DNA of 6,247 nucleotides. It comes from Candidatus Omnitrophota bacterium (GTDB lineage Bacteria; Ratteibacteria; UBA8468; B48-G9; JAFGKM01). The DNA lies in assembly GCA_023819545.1 (NCBI GenBank), contig JAMWCA010000076.1, forward strand, positions 1-6,247. Reading direction: 5' to 3'. The notes under the pieces are model-generated. The model had not been told where the DNA came from. It was given only the letters and a program-made list of their open reading frames with translations, and did not search any database. Positions 5,832 to 6,247 of the stretch are shown here, one piece after another. A program made the position numbers and the translations under genes. The number at the start of each line of letters is the position of its first letter. The first letter of the stretch is position 1.

Positions 5832-6247
5832 AAAGGATTTTTTTAATTTTTATTTTTCTTCAAATTTTAGTTTTTTCGCAGAACAACCCTTTTATAAAAA
5901 AGGAGGGCAAAATGAAAGAAGTGAGAGATATTGGTAGTAGGTTAGAAGTTTTTTTTGATGGCTGGCTTATTGAGAAGATGGAGAAAGTTAATTTTAAGCT
6001 TCATAATCCGCAGCCAGAAGAAGTTGTAATTGAATTTAATAAAGATTGGGAAGGAAGCACCTGTTATTATTTTACTATTTTCAAGGATGGAGAGATTTTC
6101 CGGATGTACTATCGGGGTTCGGACTTTGATATTAAAACAAAATCCAGTACCCATGAGTCATTTACCTGTTATGCGGAAAGCGTTGATGGAATAAACTGGA
6201 CAAAGCCGGAATTGAATCTTTACGAGTTTAATGGCTCAAAGAAGAAC
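5828..6247 (+). CDS. Exported beta-propeller hydrolase-like protein (GH43/GH32-like), N-terminal 140 residues, runs off the window
   Basis: The frame is open to the last base. MKRIFLIFIFLQILVFSQNN is a typical signal peptide with likely cleavage near Ser17-Gln18, so export to the periplasm or outside is expected. From residue 29 (Met, ATG 5912) the protein reads as the start of a family I recall from Planctomycetota and Lentisphaerota. RLEVFFDGWLIEKMEKV matches the usual 'L-F-x-D-x-x-L-I' opening with the HNPQP segment after it. YYFTIFKDGEIFRMYYRGSD and CYAESVDGINWTKPELNLYEFNGSKKN match the first propeller blades, including the 'ES-DG-xx-W-x-KP' repeat motif. These resemble five-bladed propeller glycosidases, but the catalytic residues are mostly beyond the window, so activity and substrate cannot be stated. 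Oddities are a second strong RBS with in-frame ATG 5912 and a higher G+C and different codon use (CGG, GCG, CCG, ACC) after the signal peptide. The start overlaps the preceding stop (ATGA). Confidence 0.72.
   Translation, partial: MKRIFLIFIFLQILVFSQNNPFIKKEGKMKEVRDIGSRLEVFFDGWLIEKMEKVNFKLHNPQPEEVVIEFNKDWEGSTCYYFTIFKDGEIFRMYYRGSDFDIKTKSSTHESFTCYAESVDGINWTKPELNLYEFNGSKKN
5901..5907 (+). promoter_or_regulatory. Second, internal ribosome binding site with in-frame ATG 5912
   Basis: AGGAGGG lies four bases before ATG 5912, which is codon 29 of the last gene and in the same frame. Initiation here would give a form without the signal peptide, starting MKEVRDIGSRLEV. It may be a working alternative start or the leftover RBS of a gene that was joined to a signal-peptide segment. 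Confidence 0.55.

Noticed and set aside
5942..6154. Reverse-strand open frame of 70 codons
   Set aside because: It is opposite the conserved propeller-like coding region and has no supporting signal.

Overview
The window is AT-rich DNA (sampled lines of the central genes are roughly 20-30% G+C) from what looks like an uncultured Gram-negative-type bacterium. The best clue to lineage is the pair of pseudopilin-like proteins at the left end. They have a [23 protein letters not shown]-type prepilin N-terminus and a C-terminal H-X9-DG motif, an architecture greatly expanded in Planctomycetota, Verrucomicrobiota, Lentisphaerota and neighbouring candidate phyla. The low G+C would suit an Omnitrophota-, Ratteibacteria- or Lentisphaerota-like genome. 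That placement is inference; no marker gene is present. All supported genes lie on the + strand, are closely packed, and use ordinary Shine-Dalgarno (SD) sequences and TAA/TGA stops.

Layout: (1) 1-261, the C-terminal end of a pseudopilin-like protein. (2) 278-994, a complete second pseudopilin-like protein that carries a perfect 12-bp tandem duplication. (3) After a 40-base gap, 1035-4091, a large exported multidomain protein with a carbohydrate-binding-like N-terminus, a TIM-barrel-like centre and a GH42-type (beta-galactosidase) trimerisation-like domain. (4) 4094-5831, a glycoside hydrolase family 20 (GH20)-like, apparently cytoplasmic enzyme. It is split into two overlapping frames by a run of nine A at 5384-5392; one A fewer would restore a 578-residue protein. 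(5) 5828 to the window end, the N-terminal 140 residues of an exported protein resembling the five-bladed beta-propeller (GH43/GH32-like) hydrolases of Planctomycetota and Lentisphaerota.

Genes 3 to 5 are nearly contiguous (a 2-base gap, then an ATGA overlap), so they are probably one transcript. The likely theme is carbohydrate breakdown, with two exported proteins flanking one intracellular enzyme. The substrate cannot be read from the sequence. The pseudopilins next door could be surface proteins of the same programme, but adjacency is the only support.

The observations most worth a second look are the A9 frameshift inside the GH20-like catalytic barrel, the second strong SD plus in-frame ATG just after the signal peptide of the last gene (with a rise in G+C from about there), the 12-bp duplication in the pseudopilin helix, and the unusual catalytic signatures of both large enzymes. 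No RNA gene, mobile element, CRISPR array or convincing terminator was seen.
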